DNA from: Bacteroidota bacterium
Lineage (GTDB): Bacteria; Bacteroidota; Bacteroidia; J057; JADKCL01
Reading direction: 5' to 3'
Assembly: GCA_016718825.1 (NCBI GenBank)
Contig: JADKCL010000030.1
Location: 40,059 to 104,058 of the forward strand
DNA length: 64,000 nucleotides
The first letter of the stretch is position 1. Each line of letters starts with the position of its first letter. Below the pieces are notes generated by a model. The model did no database searches, was not told the DNA's origin, and was given only the letters and a program-made list of their open reading frames with translations. Below are positions 1 through 9,388 of the stretch, piece by piece. A program made the translations under genes and the position numbers.

Positions 1-56
1 CGCGTTCCGGCGACCCTTCATTCCAATGTATTGCGCTAGGAGCATTGGCGGATTTC

Positions 57-3000
57 TTATTTTTTCATCAATGCATCAGCCTTTGCGCGGGCATCGGCCA
101 TTACCTTGTCCGCCTTGGCATTGGCTTCGCGTTCCACCTTGTTGGCGCTGTCGATGGCTTCTTTGCGCACAAGATCCGCAGCCTTTTTCTTGGCGATTTT
201 CTCCAACGGATTTTTGGCGGATTTTTCCATGTCATCGGCCTTTTTATTGGCTTCGGATTTGATCTTGTCAGCCGCAGTTTTGCCGTCTGCGCGGATCTTC
301 GCTGCTACCTTTTCAGCCTCAGCAATGAGCTTCGCAGCTTCCGCTTTGGCCTTCTCCTTGGCATCGTCGATTTTTTCCGTCACGACAGCTTTGACCGAAT
401 CCTTGACCACCTTCACAGTCTCTTCGATTTTCTCCTGAACCAATTCCGTTGCGGATTCGCCGTTGGCGTTCTTGACGTAGGTGATTTTCGGATTGTCGAC
501 GGTGCCGCCCAAGCCAACGCTCACTTTGAAATTCTGCCCTGCATCCATCGGCTTGCCGATGAGTCCGCCTACGGCGCTCATCGCAGCTTGTCCAGCGACG
601 CCGACCGGCAGGTCGAATGCCAAATCATAGGCCATCGATTGATCCAAGCCATTGCTGCCCTTGACGGTCATTTTTCCATTTCCAATCGGAACGTCAAAAG
701 GTTCGACGTTGATGCGGCCATTGGCCACTTTGAAGAAAATCTTGATGTCCTTGAGGTTGAGCTGCCGCAGTTTCTCGACCTTGATTTTGTCAGCCACCAT
801 GTCCAAGGCCTTGAAGCCCTTCAAGCTGCCATCGGTCACCGTTGCAATGCCGTCCGGGATATTGATCGAATTCAAATCCGGACTCATGTCGCCCAGCAAT
901 TTGCCGGTCATCGAGAAGCTCGTCCCGAATTTGCCGTTGACAAACTTGGCGATCGGAGCAAAGCTCTTGATGATCACAAAAGTCTCATAGGACTTCTTGA
1001 TGTCCAGATTGTTGATCCCGACCGCGAAGTCCACCGCTGGCGCTTTGACATCCTTGGTATCATAGCCGCCACCCAGTTTGAAGTTGCCACCCAGTGTGTT
1101 GAATACGAGGTTGTTGAAGCTCACTTTGCGGTCACGCAAGAGCACTTGACCTGCCATGTTGTCCAACGTCAGGTTGTCGTAGAGCACCTTGGCAATGCTC
1201 GTATTGAACGTGAAGTCGATGTCGCCCGGCACTTCGTACACCTCCATCGGCACCTCCGGCGCGGCGGCTTGAGCGGAAGGGGCAGGGGTAGGCTCATCAA
1301 CGATCCATTCGTTGACATCAAACTTGCTGGAGGTCAGGTTCATTTCTCCTTTGATGTTCTGATTGGGCAACAAGGCGTAGGCAAGGTAATTGTTCAGATA
1401 GCCGGTGATATTGACCGGGCTGTGGCCTACTTCGCCGATGTATTTCTCGATGTTGAGTTTCTCCGGTGTGAAGGTGATCCGTCCGGCGCTGATGGCGATT
1501 CCCTGGGGAACATCCGTCGAAACGTATTTCAGGCCGGTAACATTCAGCGAACCGCTTGTCGGCAGGTCGGCGTAACGCTCGGCTTCGATGTCGCTCATTT
1601 TGCCGCTTGTGGTCACGTCCAAGTCCAGCATTCCAGACATCGTCGTACCTTCGACGGGGTAAATTTTGGCCAGTTTTGTCAGGTTGAGCTTACCTTTTGC
1701 CGTGGCCGAATAGTTGACGTCGTCAAAGTTTCTTGCACTCAATGTGGCATCCAACGGTTCGCCGTCGATTTCCGCATGGAATTTGGTGACATTCAGAACC
1801 GCCTCTGCAATGTTGGTGCCAGGGCATTTCATGTCGGCAATCATGCTCATCTTGTCAATTGCCGAAGGGAAGTCCACCGTTTTGTAGTAGCCATTCTCCA
1901 ACTTCATAATCGCATTCACCACTGGGAATAAACCTTTGTCGACGTTCACTGTCCCTTTGGCTGTGCCATCCACGGTGAATTTGCCTTTCATGTCCTGGCC
2001 TTCCATCGGGAACATTTTCAGGAGGTCCTCCAAATTCAAGCTGGCCTTGAGATAGGCATCAATGAACATGTTGGCCTTTGTGACGCCGGTAAGCAGCAAC
2101 CGCGCATCGATCGGGGCCTTGCCAAACATTGCATGGAACTTCGGAAATTCGATTTTCAAGTTGTCGAGCGTAGGGCCGGGGCTTTCGGCTTTGAAGTCGA
2201 AGTTGATGTCTTTCACTTCCTCCGTCAGGTCAGGATATTTGAATCGGCCATTTTCCACGCCCAAATGCACCTTGAATCCCGGGATTGACTTTTCGTTGTA
2301 ATTGCCTTTCACGCTGCCATCCAAGCTGAAAGTACCATCGGTGTCAATGTCGGAGAAGTCCTTTGTGTACATGCCCGGAACCATCGACAGGATGCTTTTG
2401 AAGGTATTCTCATTCGTCCCGAATTTGATATCCATGCCGATGTTGTCCCCCTTCATGGTCACCATGCCATCGAATTTCAACTCGATCTCGTTGAGGCCGA
2501 TGCGGTTGTCTTTCAGCGTGTAAATGCCATTTTTGGTGTCAATGTTCACGGTCAAGTCCGCATCGATCTTGCCTTTGTTCAAGTAGTTGGTACCGCCCAT
2601 TTTGAATGTGACGGTGTCGGCAGAGGTATATGTGTCAAAATCGTAGGCATCGTCCTGAAAGTCGCCGTTGCCTTTGTGGTTGAGGTTATCGATTTTAAGG
2701 TACATGTCGCCGGCACGGTCGTCATAGATGACCTGACCATTGTTGATGGCATACCCGCTCAATTGCAGCGAAAGGGCAGAGGAGGATGTATCCACTGCGG
2801 CGGTGTCCACGGCTAGCGTGTCCGTACTGGGTTTCATGATGTCCCAATTGGCCTTGCCGGCTTTGTTGACTTTGGCATGGATGCGCGGTGCGTCCAACGT
2901 GAGTTTGTTCACCTTGTATTTGTCTCCAAAGAGGCTAAACAGATCGACCACGACCCCAAAACGCTCGACATCCAAAAGGGTATCCCCCTTGAATTCGTCC

Positions 3001-3233
3001 TTGCCGATCACCCCGAATTTGTCCAAAGACACCGTCAAGTTGGGGAAGTTGCGGAAGATACCGATCCCGATGTCTTCAAAGTACACCGTTGCATTCACCT
3101 CCTTGTTGATGTAATCCTTGACGGCTTGTTTGATTTGTTTTCCAAAGATGAATGGAATGAGGATGAGGATGATCAACAGCACCCCAAGGGTAATGGCTGT
3201 GACCTTTAACGTTTTCTTCAGAAATTTTTTCAT
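57..3233 (-). CDS. AsmA family protein
   Basis: This 1058-residue protein has one N-terminal membrane segment (about residues 9-31) after a Lys-rich start, followed by a long beta-rich body. The opening, with a helix, a short hydrophobic stretch and a KQAVKDYINKEVNATVYFEDI-like region leading into 'VSLDKFGV', matches the AsmA family, whose members span the envelope and are linked to outer-membrane assembly and lipid transport. The last 120 residues or so (from about 935) are Lys/Ala/Glu-rich and look like a charged coiled coil; this tail is unusual for the family. The gene is transcribed away from the toxin pair upstream. A possible -7 element (TAAATTTG on the minus strand, 3271-3278) lies about 40 nt upstream of the start, with no convincing -33 element. 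Family assignment is firm; the substrate cannot be inferred. Confidence 0.85.
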   Translation of the reverse strand: MKKFLKKTLKVTAITLGVLLIILILIPFIFGKQIKQAVKDYINKEVNATVYFEDIGIGIFRNFPNLTVSLDKFGVIGKDEFKGDTLLDVERFGVVVDLFSLFGDKYKVNKLTLDAPRIHAKVNKAGKANWDIMKPSTDTLAVDTAAVDTSSSALSLQLSGYAINNGQVIYDDRAGDMYLKIDNLNHKGNGDFQDDAYDFDTYTSADTVTFKMGGTNYLNKGKIDADLTVNIDTKNGIYTLKDNRIGLNEIELKFDGMVTMKGDNIGMDIKFGTNENTFKSILSMVPGMYTKDFSDIDTDGTFSLDGSVKGNYNEKSIPGFKVHLGVENGRFKYPDLTEEVKDINFDFKAESPGPTLDNLKIEFPKFHAMFGKAPIDARLLLTGVTKANMFIDAYLKASLNLEDLLKMFPMEGQDMKGKFTVDGTAKGTVNVDKGLFPVVNAIMKLENGYYKTVDFPSAIDKMSMIADMKCPGTNIAEAVLNVTKFHAEIDGEPLDATLSARNFDDVNYSATAKGKLNLTKLAKIYPVEGTTMSGMLDLDVTTSGKMSDIEAERYADLPTSGSLNVTGLKYVSTDVPQGIAISAGRITFTPEKLNIEKYIGEVGHSPVNITGYLNNYLAYALLPNQNIKGEMNLTSSKFDVNEWIVDEPTPAPSAQAAAPEVPMEVYEVPGDIDFTFNTSIAKVLYDNLTLDNMAGQVLLRDRKVSFNNLVFNTLGGNFKLGGGYDTKDVKAPAVDFAVGINNLDIKKSYETFVIIKSFAPIAKFVNGKFGTSFSMTGKLLGDMSPDLNSINIPDGIATVTDGSLKGFKALDMVADKIKVEKLRQLNLKDIKIFFKVANGRINVEPFDVPIGNGKMTVKGSNGLDQSMAYDLAFDLPVGVAGQAAMSAVGGLIGKPMDAGQNFKVSVGLGGTVDNPKITYVKNANGESATELVQEKIEETVKVVKDSVKAVVTEKIDDAKEKAKAEAAKLIAEAEKVAAKIRADGKTAADKIKSEANKKADDMEKSAKNPLEKIAKKKAADLVRKEAIDSANKVEREANAKADKVMADARAKADALMKK

Positions 3234-3391
3234 GATCGGGGTAGAGGCTGACAGAATTTTTTAAGCGCTGCAAATTTAGGGAAAAGTTGTTCCCCGAGAA
3301 TCGACATTGCAACCTGAATTATGCACAACAATCGGGCCAGAACCATCGTTCCTAATGGATGCTATTTGCCTAAAGGGGAGCCGGTCAACGT

Positions 3392-3745
3392 TTACAGTTG
3401 AATTCCGAAGGCTGTCGCTGAAATTTGGCGAACAATGATTTCGAAGTCATCCGGTTTCACTTTCGTTCGGAGATGTGAATTGGGAATGACGTCTTTCACG
3501 CGAAAGAGACTGACAAGGTGTAGGCGAATTTCTCGATAAGGCTTATCCATTGGCATGGAAAGCATATCGTCAATCAACTGAAAGCTGAATTCATCGTCAA
3601 TTTTTTGCGAGGTGATCATCACCGCGACGAACGCATCTTCCAATTCGATGGCATCGTCTGTGGAGAGGACCAAAGCAGGATGGTTTTGAATGCCTTGCGG
3701 CAGGTAGAACGGCAATTCTACGATTTCGCGTTGCCTGACTTTCAT
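3392..3745 (-). CDS. PemK/MazF-like toxin
   Basis: This 117-residue protein has the layout of the PemK/MazF toxin fold. It has an N-terminal 'QREIVELPF' strand (compare the GDIVLVPF-type opening of the family), a 'HPALVLS' strand, and a later 'VAVMITSQ' strand. Family members are usually mRNA-cleaving endoribonucleases of about 110-120 residues, so the length fits. Its start codon overlaps the stop of the upstream gene by 4 nt (ATGA), the arrangement expected of a co-translated toxin-antitoxin pair. The catalytic Arg and Thr/Ser residues were not assigned with certainty, so RNase activity is inferred from family only. It could also be a non-toxic homologue. Confidence 0.6.
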   Translation of the reverse strand: MKVRQREIVELPFYLPQGIQNHPALVLSTDDAIELEDAFVAVMITSQKIDDEFSFQLIDDMLSMPMDKPYREIRLHLVSLFRVKDVIPNSHLRTKVKPDDFEIIVRQISATAFGIQL

Positions 3746-4218
3746 TTCCAGTGCGAGATCGAAATTGAAGTGGCCGATTTAGATTTTTCAGCCATTGCCT
3801 TGATCAACTCGGATCTCTTCGGATTCGTTTTAATCTTTTTCCCTACGAGTCTACGAAGCATTGCCTCCAAATCGTAAAATTCTATCAGAATGACCTTTGC
3901 AAGTTCGGTCAGTCCGGTGTCGACTTGATTCTCGTCATCAGCAAGAATTTGTTTGATTTTGCGAAAAGCGAGAATTTGCTCTCTGAGAGCGTCCAGAATT
4001 TCCTTTGTTTCCGCTCCCGATGGATTGGATTGAATACTGACCATTGTACCGAGCAACGTGAAATGCAATTCCTGCAACCGATCGACAATGGGATTGGTAC
4101 CGAAATCTTGTTTTACTTTCAAATCCAATCCCTTCGCATGCGCACGACGATGTACGCCGTACGCCTTTTTGATCCGGCTAAGATTAGAATCAATAGGTTT
4201 TAAGGTCTTGACTAACAT
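3742..4218 (-). CDS. Hypothetical partner of MazF-like toxin
   Basis: This is a 158-residue, mostly helical, charged protein when started at the ATG at 4218 ('MLVKTLKPID'). An upstream in-frame ATG at 4284 would add a 22-residue hydrophobic extension that looks spurious. The protein has no membrane segment and is Lys-rich at its C terminus. It overlaps the MazF-like gene by 4 nt, so by position it should be the antitoxin. It does not resemble the usual short AbrB/MazE or ribbon-helix-helix antitoxins and is about twice their size. I do not recognise the family; the antitoxin role is inferred only from operon structure. Confidence 0.55.
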   Translation of the reverse strand: MLVKTLKPIDSNLSRIKKAYGVHRRAHAKGLDLKVKQDFGTNPIVDRLQELHFTLLGTMVSIQSNPSGAETKEILDALREQILAFRKIKQILADDENQVDTGLTELAKVILIEFYDLEAMLRRLVGKKIKTNPKRSELIKAMAEKSKSATSISISHWK

Positions 4219-4297
4219 TTTGAAGTCGTTGAATCTGAACAAAAATGGTTCAAATCGAGGGAAAATGCAAATGATACATTGCACCTGTCACCCCAAC

Positions 4298-4327
4298 AAA
4301 AAAGGGGCGAACCGAAGTCCACCCCTT
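4298..4327 (-). terminator. Rho-independent terminator after nuoL
   Basis: Read on the minus strand, an AAGGGG/CCCCTT stem (arms 4302-4307 and 4322-4327) is followed directly by a run of T. It sits just downstream of the nuoL stop and ends the nuoJKL transcript before the toxin pair. Confidence 0.7.
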
Positions 4328-4353
4328 GTATTTTCAATCACCAATGTGATCCC

Positions 4354-6492
4354 TTAAGCAAACATCAAATAGGAGAGAATCGCCACGACGCCCACCACAA
4401 CCATCATGGCGTAGTTGCCGACTGCGCCCGTTTGGAGCAGTTTCAGGGTGTCCCCGAAGAACAACATCACGCTGCCCAAGCCGTTCACAAAACCGTCGAT
4501 CACCCATTTGTCAAAGGCCATGATGACATTCTTGCCTGCAAAGACAAACGGATCAATGATGACTTTTTGGTAGAGTTCGTCCACGTAGAATTTGTTTTCC
4601 ATGTGGGTGTAGAACTTGCCAAGGGTCTTTTTAACCATGGCATCGCCCTTGAGGCCATGCTTTTTGTAGAGATTCCAGGAGAACATGACCCCGCCTGCGG
4701 CGATGGCGATCGAAACCAAGATCAAGATGATCTCCAATCCGAAGCTCGCATGATGCTCCAATTCCTCGTAATGATGCATGGAAACGACACCTTCATGTCC
4801 GCCATGACCACCCAGCCAGTTGTTCAATGCGTGCGTGCCATGTCCGAAGACAGCAGGCAAACCCAAATAGCCGCCGACAATCGCCAATCCGGCCAAGATG
4901 TACAAAGGAATCGTCATCAACGGCGAACTCTCATGCGGTGCATGCACACCGTGATCGTGTCCATGACCATGATCGTCAGCACCGTGTGCATCTTTTGCAT
5001 GGGCGTCCTTGCCATGTCCGTGGTCCTCATGTCCGTGTTTGCCAGCCTTGGGAAGTGCAAAACGCTCTTCACCGCGGAAGGTCAAGAAGTACACGCGGGT
5101 CATGTAGAATGCCGTCATCGCTGCCGTCGTCAAACCGATGACCCAAACAAACAGGTAAAACGATTGACCATTCATGAAGTTCATGAACGTCATCGTCAAG
5201 ATTTCATCTTTGGAGAAAAAGCCAGCCAAACCGGGGATACCCGCGATGGCCAAGGTCGAAATGAAGAAGGTGATATGCGTTGCAGGCATATATTTCTTCA
5301 GATTGCCCATGGTGCGGATGTCTTGTGGATCCTTCACGGCATGCGTATGGTCCATCGCGTGAATCACGGAACCGGAACCCAAGAACAAACAGGCCTTGAA
5401 GAAGGCGTGCGTCATCACGTGGAAAATCGCCGTCGTGAAGGCGCCTGCACCCAATGCCATGAACATGAAGCCCAACTGCGACACGGTCGAGTAGGCGAGG
5501 ACTTTCTTGATATCGTTTTGTGCGATGGCTATCATCGCCGCCATGATGGCCGTCGCAGCACCGCCGAAGGCGACAATCATCCGCACGGTTTCCGCTTCTT
5601 CGACCAAGAATGCAGTTCCCATCCTTGCAATCAAATAGATACCGGAGGTCACCATCGTCGCGGCGTGGATCAAAGCAGAGACCGGTGTCGGACCCGCCAT
5701 AGCGTCAGGCAACCAGACAAACAATGGAATCTGAGCCGATTTACCCGTTGCAGCAATGAAGATCAACAAGGGCACCAACCAAGCTTCAGTTCCCTGCAAG
5801 TTGCCGAGTTGTTCGATCAAGCCGCCAATCACGGTACCGTCGGTCAGGGTCACGTCAAACAGGTTGAGCGTGTGGAAGTTGTTGTACAGAATCAACATCG
5901 CGACGATCATCGCAAAGTCACCGATACGGTTGGCCACAAATGCCTTCTGAGCAGCTTTGGCCTTCTCCATGTCTTCGTACCAGAAGCCGATGAGGAAGTA
6001 GGAGCAAGCTCCGACGCCTTCCCAACCCAGGAACAGCACCACCATGTTGTTGCCCAACACCAAGTTCAACATCGCGAAGATGAAGAGGTTCAGGTAGAGG
6101 AAAAACTTGTAGTAGCCACGATCGCCATGCATATAAGCGATCGAATAGATATGAATCAGCGCCCCGACACCTGTGACAATCAAGCCCATGGTGAGCGAAA
6201 GCTGATCCAGACGATAGTCAAAAAAGAGATTCAACCCGACACTCGAACTGCTCGAATACATCCACTGCAAGGAGTCGGACGAACCAAAAAGGCCGAAATG
6301 AATCGGTTCGTGGAAGTTGAAGAAGGCATAGAGAATGATAAAAAACGGAATGGCCACCATGAGGGTCGCCAAAAAGCCGATGCCTTTTTCATTCTTCCGG
6401 AAGCCCGGCGCAATGAACCCGCCTACACCGATCAGGAACGCTCCCAACATCGGAAGCAGCAGGATCAGGGAGAAAATGATTGGATTTTCCAT
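4354..6492 (-). CDS. nuoL: NADH-quinone oxidoreductase subunit L
   Basis: This 712-residue polytopic membrane protein is the distal antiporter-like proton-pumping subunit of respiratory complex I. Family hallmarks are visible, including 'LFLGWEGVGACSYFLIGFW', 'HAATMVTSGIYL', 'STVSQLGFMF', 'HAFFKACLFLGSGSVIHA' and 'GIPGLAGFFSKDEIL'. Length is slightly above the usual 610-690 because of a His/Asp-rich hydrophilic loop at about residues 485-522. It is the last gene of a nuoJ-nuoK-nuoL block, 20 nt after nuoK, and is followed by a terminator. The nuoM and nuoN genes that usually follow are absent here. Confidence 0.96.
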   Translation of the reverse strand: MENPIIFSLILLLPMLGAFLIGVGGFIAPGFRKNEKGIGFLATLMVAIPFFIILYAFFNFHEPIHFGLFGSSDSLQWMYSSSSSVGLNLFFDYRLDQLSLTMGLIVTGVGALIHIYSIAYMHGDRGYYKFFLYLNLFIFAMLNLVLGNNMVVLFLGWEGVGACSYFLIGFWYEDMEKAKAAQKAFVANRIGDFAMIVAMLILYNNFHTLNLFDVTLTDGTVIGGLIEQLGNLQGTEAWLVPLLIFIAATGKSAQIPLFVWLPDAMAGPTPVSALIHAATMVTSGIYLIARMGTAFLVEEAETVRMIVAFGGAATAIMAAMIAIAQNDIKKVLAYSTVSQLGFMFMALGAGAFTTAIFHVMTHAFFKACLFLGSGSVIHAMDHTHAVKDPQDIRTMGNLKKYMPATHITFFISTLAIAGIPGLAGFFSKDEILTMTFMNFMNGQSFYLFVWVIGLTTAAMTAFYMTRVYFLTFRGEERFALPKAGKHGHEDHGHGKDAHAKDAHGADDHGHGHDHGVHAPHESSPLMTIPLYILAGLAIVGGYLGLPAVFGHGTHALNNWLGGHGGHEGVVSMHHYEELEHHASFGLEIILILVSIAIAAGGVMFSWNLYKKHGLKGDAMVKKTLGKFYTHMENKFYVDELYQKVIIDPFVFAGKNVIMAFDKWVIDGFVNGLGSVMLFFGDTLKLLQTGAVGNYAMMVVVGVVAILSYLMFA

Positions 6493-6512
6493 TGATTCTG
6501 AGGCTCAGGCCC

Positions 6513-6818
6513 TTACCACTTAAAGAGGTTGAAATTGTTGATGTCGATGTTTTGCTTGTTGCGGAACATCGAGATGATGATCGCCAAGCCTACAACTGCC
6601 TCGGCAGCCGCCACACACATCACGAAGAAAACAAGCATGGAGCCGTCAGCATCGTTCATGAGGCGGGAAAAGGTGACCAAGCTCAAGTTCACGGCGTTGA
6701 GCATGAGCTCGACACACATAAAAATGACGATGGCGTTGCGCCGGGTGAGGACCCCGATCACGCCCAGCGAGAACATCGCCGCGCTGATGGCCAGATAATG
6801 AAATGCGGTAGGTTCCAT
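6513..6818 (-). CDS. nuoK: NADH-quinone oxidoreductase subunit K
   Basis: This 101-residue protein has three membrane segments, typical of NuoK in complex I. The start at 6818 ('MEPTAFHYLAISAAMF') gives the canonical length; an in-frame extension to 6866 would overlap nuoJ and looks spurious. Conserved acidic positions for the proton channel are present in 'CVELMLNAVNLSLV' and 'AAAEAVVGLAI'. The ATG lies 1 nt after the nuoJ stop, implying translational coupling. Confidence 0.96.
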   Translation of the reverse strand: MEPTAFHYLAISAAMFSLGVIGVLTRRNAIVIFMCVELMLNAVNLSLVTFSRLMNDADGSMLVFFVMCVAAAEAVVGLAIIISMFRNKQNIDINNFNLFKW

Positions 6819-6819
6819 A

Positions 6820-7338
6820 TCAGTTTTCGTTCTCGTATCCGTAACGCTTGGCAACCACGATCGCACCCACGAGGGAGGCGATGAGCACCACGGAAATCAT
6901 TTCGAATGGGAAAATGTACTTTGTCATCATCGCTGCCCCGACGGCTTCCACCGTTGCGCCCGCGAATTTCTCGGGCAGTTCGCCGCCGGTTTCACCCAAG
7001 GCATTTTTCAACACCACGATCATTTCGGCAACAAAGGCAAGGCCCAAGACCCAAGCCGCAACGCGGGCAAAGGTAAATGGACCCTCCGGCGCCTCTTTCG
7101 TGAGGTTGAGGAGCATGATCACAAAGAGGAAAAGCACCATGATCGCCCCGGCATACACCAGGATTTGGATCACGGCCAAGAACTCCGCCTGCAGCGACAG
7201 GTAAAGACCTGCGATGCTGAAGAAGTTGAGAATGAGGCTCAAAGCCGCATGAACTGGGTTCCTGTTCAGGATCAAGCCTATCCCTCCGGCCACGCCGAGG
7301 AGGGAAAACACCCAAAAGAGAATTGATTGAAGTTCCAA
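6820..7338 (-). CDS. nuoJ: NADH-quinone oxidoreductase subunit J
   Basis: This 172-residue protein has five predicted membrane segments, the membrane-arm subunit J of complex I. The signature 'YAGAIMVLFLFVIMLLNL' is clear. It is the first gene of the nuoJKL block, with about 200 nt of non-coding DNA upstream and a divergent unrelated gene, so nuoI is not adjacent. No TAnnTTTG promoter was found in that spacer, so the transcription start is unknown. Confidence 0.96.
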   Translation of the reverse strand: MELQSILFWVFSLLGVAGGIGLILNRNPVHAALSLILNFFSIAGLYLSLQAEFLAVIQILVYAGAIMVLFLFVIMLLNLTKEAPEGPFTFARVAAWVLGLAFVAEMIVVLKNALGETGGELPEKFAGATVEAVGAAMMTKYIFPFEMISVVLIASLVGAIVVAKRYGYENEN

Positions 7339-7543
7339 ATGCTTCGAATTTTGAGGTATTTCAGGGTGCTAATTTGAAAACTTAAAATTAGAATGACAAA
7401 CGGAATGCGATTCTCAAGCCAATCCGAGACCGGGAAATGTCCACATGTCTATGCACAGCGGTAGATTGCCCGGCGGATTCTCTTTCCGATGGCACCAAAA
7501 TCCAAGGACTGTTTTGCTATCTTGCATTCAAAACCATCTCTGC

Positions 7544-8218
7544 ATGAAATACTTCTTCCTGTCCTTCACCGAAACACCAACCCCTTTCCGCTTGGAGCCC
7601 GCCATGGATGAAGTCTTCAGCGAACCCGAAAAATTTGAAATCTACTTCAAGCCGATACTTGCCGTCGACCTTGCCCAGATCATTCCCGGGGAAGTCGGCA
7701 CGCTGTTCTTCGTTTACACGACTTGCGCCTACAACGTGACCTTTGAGGTGGTGGATGGCAAGTATGAACTCCGGGACTATGAAGATGGAGAATACGTGCC
7801 CGTCGCAGACCCGGCAACCGTCCTGGACAGCGACGACATTCCCCTCGATGAGGACGAACCACTCAGTCAAATTGTCGTCAAGCCACCCTATCCTGCCAAG
7901 CCGAGTGCACGTTATGTCCAAATCCATCCTTTTGAATCCGACCTCAGCCCCGACGACGATGATTGGTACGATGCCGTGGAGCCGCTGAAAGAGGAGTTGC
8001 ATCAGAAGGGAATCAGGATCAACACCGAAATCGGACATTTGGGCGGCCAACCCTGTTGGATGCAATGGGTGGATCAGGATACCATTGACTATGTCACCGG
8101 ATTCGTCGGGCAACTGACTGCCAGCCGTTGGGGGGATTTTTACGGGGCGTGGATTTATATGCACCTGAATGAGCGGGATGGACGCTGTTTTGTATCCTTC
8201 ACCTACCAGTACACTTGA
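7544..8218 (+). CDS. DUF1963 (YwqG)-like hypothetical protein
   Basis: This is a 224-residue acidic soluble protein with no signal peptide when started at the ATG at 7544 ('MKYFFLSFTETPTPFRL'). An open frame extends to 7445 but that part looks non-coding. The segment 'IGHLGGQPCWMQ' near residue 170 resembles the DUF1963/YwqG motif in which a conserved Gly-Gly precedes a Trp-x-Gln. The final 'GDFYGAWIYMHLNERDGRCFVSF' region fits the end of that fold. The biochemical role of DUF1963 is unknown. It runs divergent from nuoJ and convergent with the glycosidase-like lipoprotein downstream. Confidence 0.55.
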   Translation: MKYFFLSFTETPTPFRLEPAMDEVFSEPEKFEIYFKPILAVDLAQIIPGEVGTLFFVYTTCAYNVTFEVVDGKYELRDYEDGEYVPVADPATVLDSDDIPLDEDEPLSQIVVKPPYPAKPSARYVQIHPFESDLSPDDDDWYDAVEPLKEELHQKGIRINTEIGHLGGQPCWMQWVDQDTIDYVTGFVGQLTASRWGDFYGAWIYMHLNERDGRCFVSFTYQYT

Positions 8219-8240
8219 GCAGACAGGACTTCCCGCGGAG

Positions 8241-9377
8241 TCATTTTTTCACAGTCACCGCCACAATGGGCCCGAAATCCCCGCCGAGATCCATCCGCTT
8301 GCTGGTTGGGAGGTACATCTGCGAGATGGCTCCGTCGAGGTAAAGTGCGTTATCGCAATGCAAGGCGTCCTTGAACAGCGTCGCAAAGTCGTGAAAATTC
8401 ACCGGCCGGTCCGAGATCGCGAAGACCACCTGCTTGTCCCACGTGATGCCGACCCCACTCCTTATATTGGTGTTGTTGGAGCCTTTCGTGAATTTCGGAT
8501 GGAGCTTGCCGTCGATCACCAACATTGGCCCCGATTGCGTGGCAAACTTGATTCCCTTGGCGGATTTTGGAAACTTCTCGGTTACCACCACCTTGGGGCC
8601 GTCGTTGCCAATGTAAAAAACACCGTTGGGCATCAGGAAGAAGTTCAATGATTGCCCCGCAGGGCCGCGACTCGTATCCATCGGAACCAACTCCTTTCCC
8701 TTCTCGATGAAGAGGCCTTGCGGCGAATTGTCCGGATTGTACATCCCGGCATTGGTAATCATCATCACCGTCTCGCCCTTCTTCTCCAAATCCTGCTTGA
8801 GCTTCTGAATCGAAATGTACTTTTCACCCCCTGCATTTTTCCAATGGAGGTGAATGTCCATCGCTGCCGGATTCACACGGATCGCAGAATAGGGCGCCCC
8901 CTGAAACCGGAATGAGGCCGCCGGCGAAAGTTTTTCGTCGATGTTCCGAATCTCCGCCACACGCACCAAGTCACGCAGCGACAGTTCCGCCTGCGTGACC
9001 AAACCTGAAAGCGAATCCAATTCAGCGATCCATTCCTTGCGGGTCGAATCATCTGCTGCGGTGTCCCGTGCGAAGGAAGCAGCCGTTGCCCGGTAACTGC
9101 GCGCCGCCGTCGCCCAAGCACCCAGGCTGCTGTCACGTCGGGCATCCGCAAACGCGGCCTGCTCCTCCAATACCGGATCGTGGGCAAGCGCATCCACCGC
9201 ATCGATCTGCGCCAAAAGACGCGCCGATTGGTCTTTCAAATTCGCTTCCACCGGATTGCGCGCCACCACAACCCGCGGTTGGGTCGCGACCGAGTCTTGA
9301 ACCGGCGTATAGTCCGGCGGGAAAACCGTGCAGGAGCCCGTCGCCAACAACATCAAGACAAACAGATAGCTTCTCAT
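8241..9377 (-). CDS. Phosphodiester glycosidase family lipoprotein
   Basis: This is a 378-residue predicted lipoprotein whose N terminus has a short hydrophobic segment ending in TGSC at residue 16. Residues 30-150 form a Ser/Ala/Asp-rich helical linker. From about residue 155 the protein matches the phosphodiester glycosidase (NAGPA, formerly DUF2233) domain: 'MITNAGMYNPDNSPQGLFIEKG', 'FATQSGPMLVIDGK', 'NIRSGVGI' and the terminal 'LYLDGAISQMYLP'. These correspond to the family's conserved Asn-Ala-Gly, Gly-Pro and Leu-Asp-Gly-Ala strands. The domain hydrolyses phosphodiester-linked sugars; the bacterial substrate is unknown. It starts 11 nt after the HYR/LamG gene and is probably co-transcribed with it. 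Confidence 0.82.
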   Translation of the reverse strand: MRSYLFVLMLLATGSCTVFPPDYTPVQDSVATQPRVVVARNPVEANLKDQSARLLAQIDAVDALAHDPVLEEQAAFADARRDSSLGAWATAARSYRATAASFARDTAADDSTRKEWIAELDSLSGLVTQAELSLRDLVRVAEIRNIDEKLSPAASFRFQGAPYSAIRVNPAAMDIHLHWKNAGGEKYISIQKLKQDLEKKGETVMMITNAGMYNPDNSPQGLFIEKGKELVPMDTSRGPAGQSLNFFLMPNGVFYIGNDGPKVVVTEKFPKSAKGIKFATQSGPMLVIDGKLHPKFTKGSNNTNIRSGVGITWDKQVVFAISDRPVNFHDFATLFKDALHCDNALYLDGAISQMYLPTSKRMDLGGDFGPIVAVTVKK

Positions 9378-9388
9378 AGGATTTGCGA

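Noticed and set aside
45..1931. 628-codon open frame on the plus strand
   Set aside because: It lies entirely antisense to the AsmA-like gene, with His/Arg/Val-rich composition typical of a shadow frame.
4279..6495. 738-codon open frame on the plus strand
   Set aside because: Antisense to nuoL, whose identity is certain; extreme His/Gln/Arg composition.
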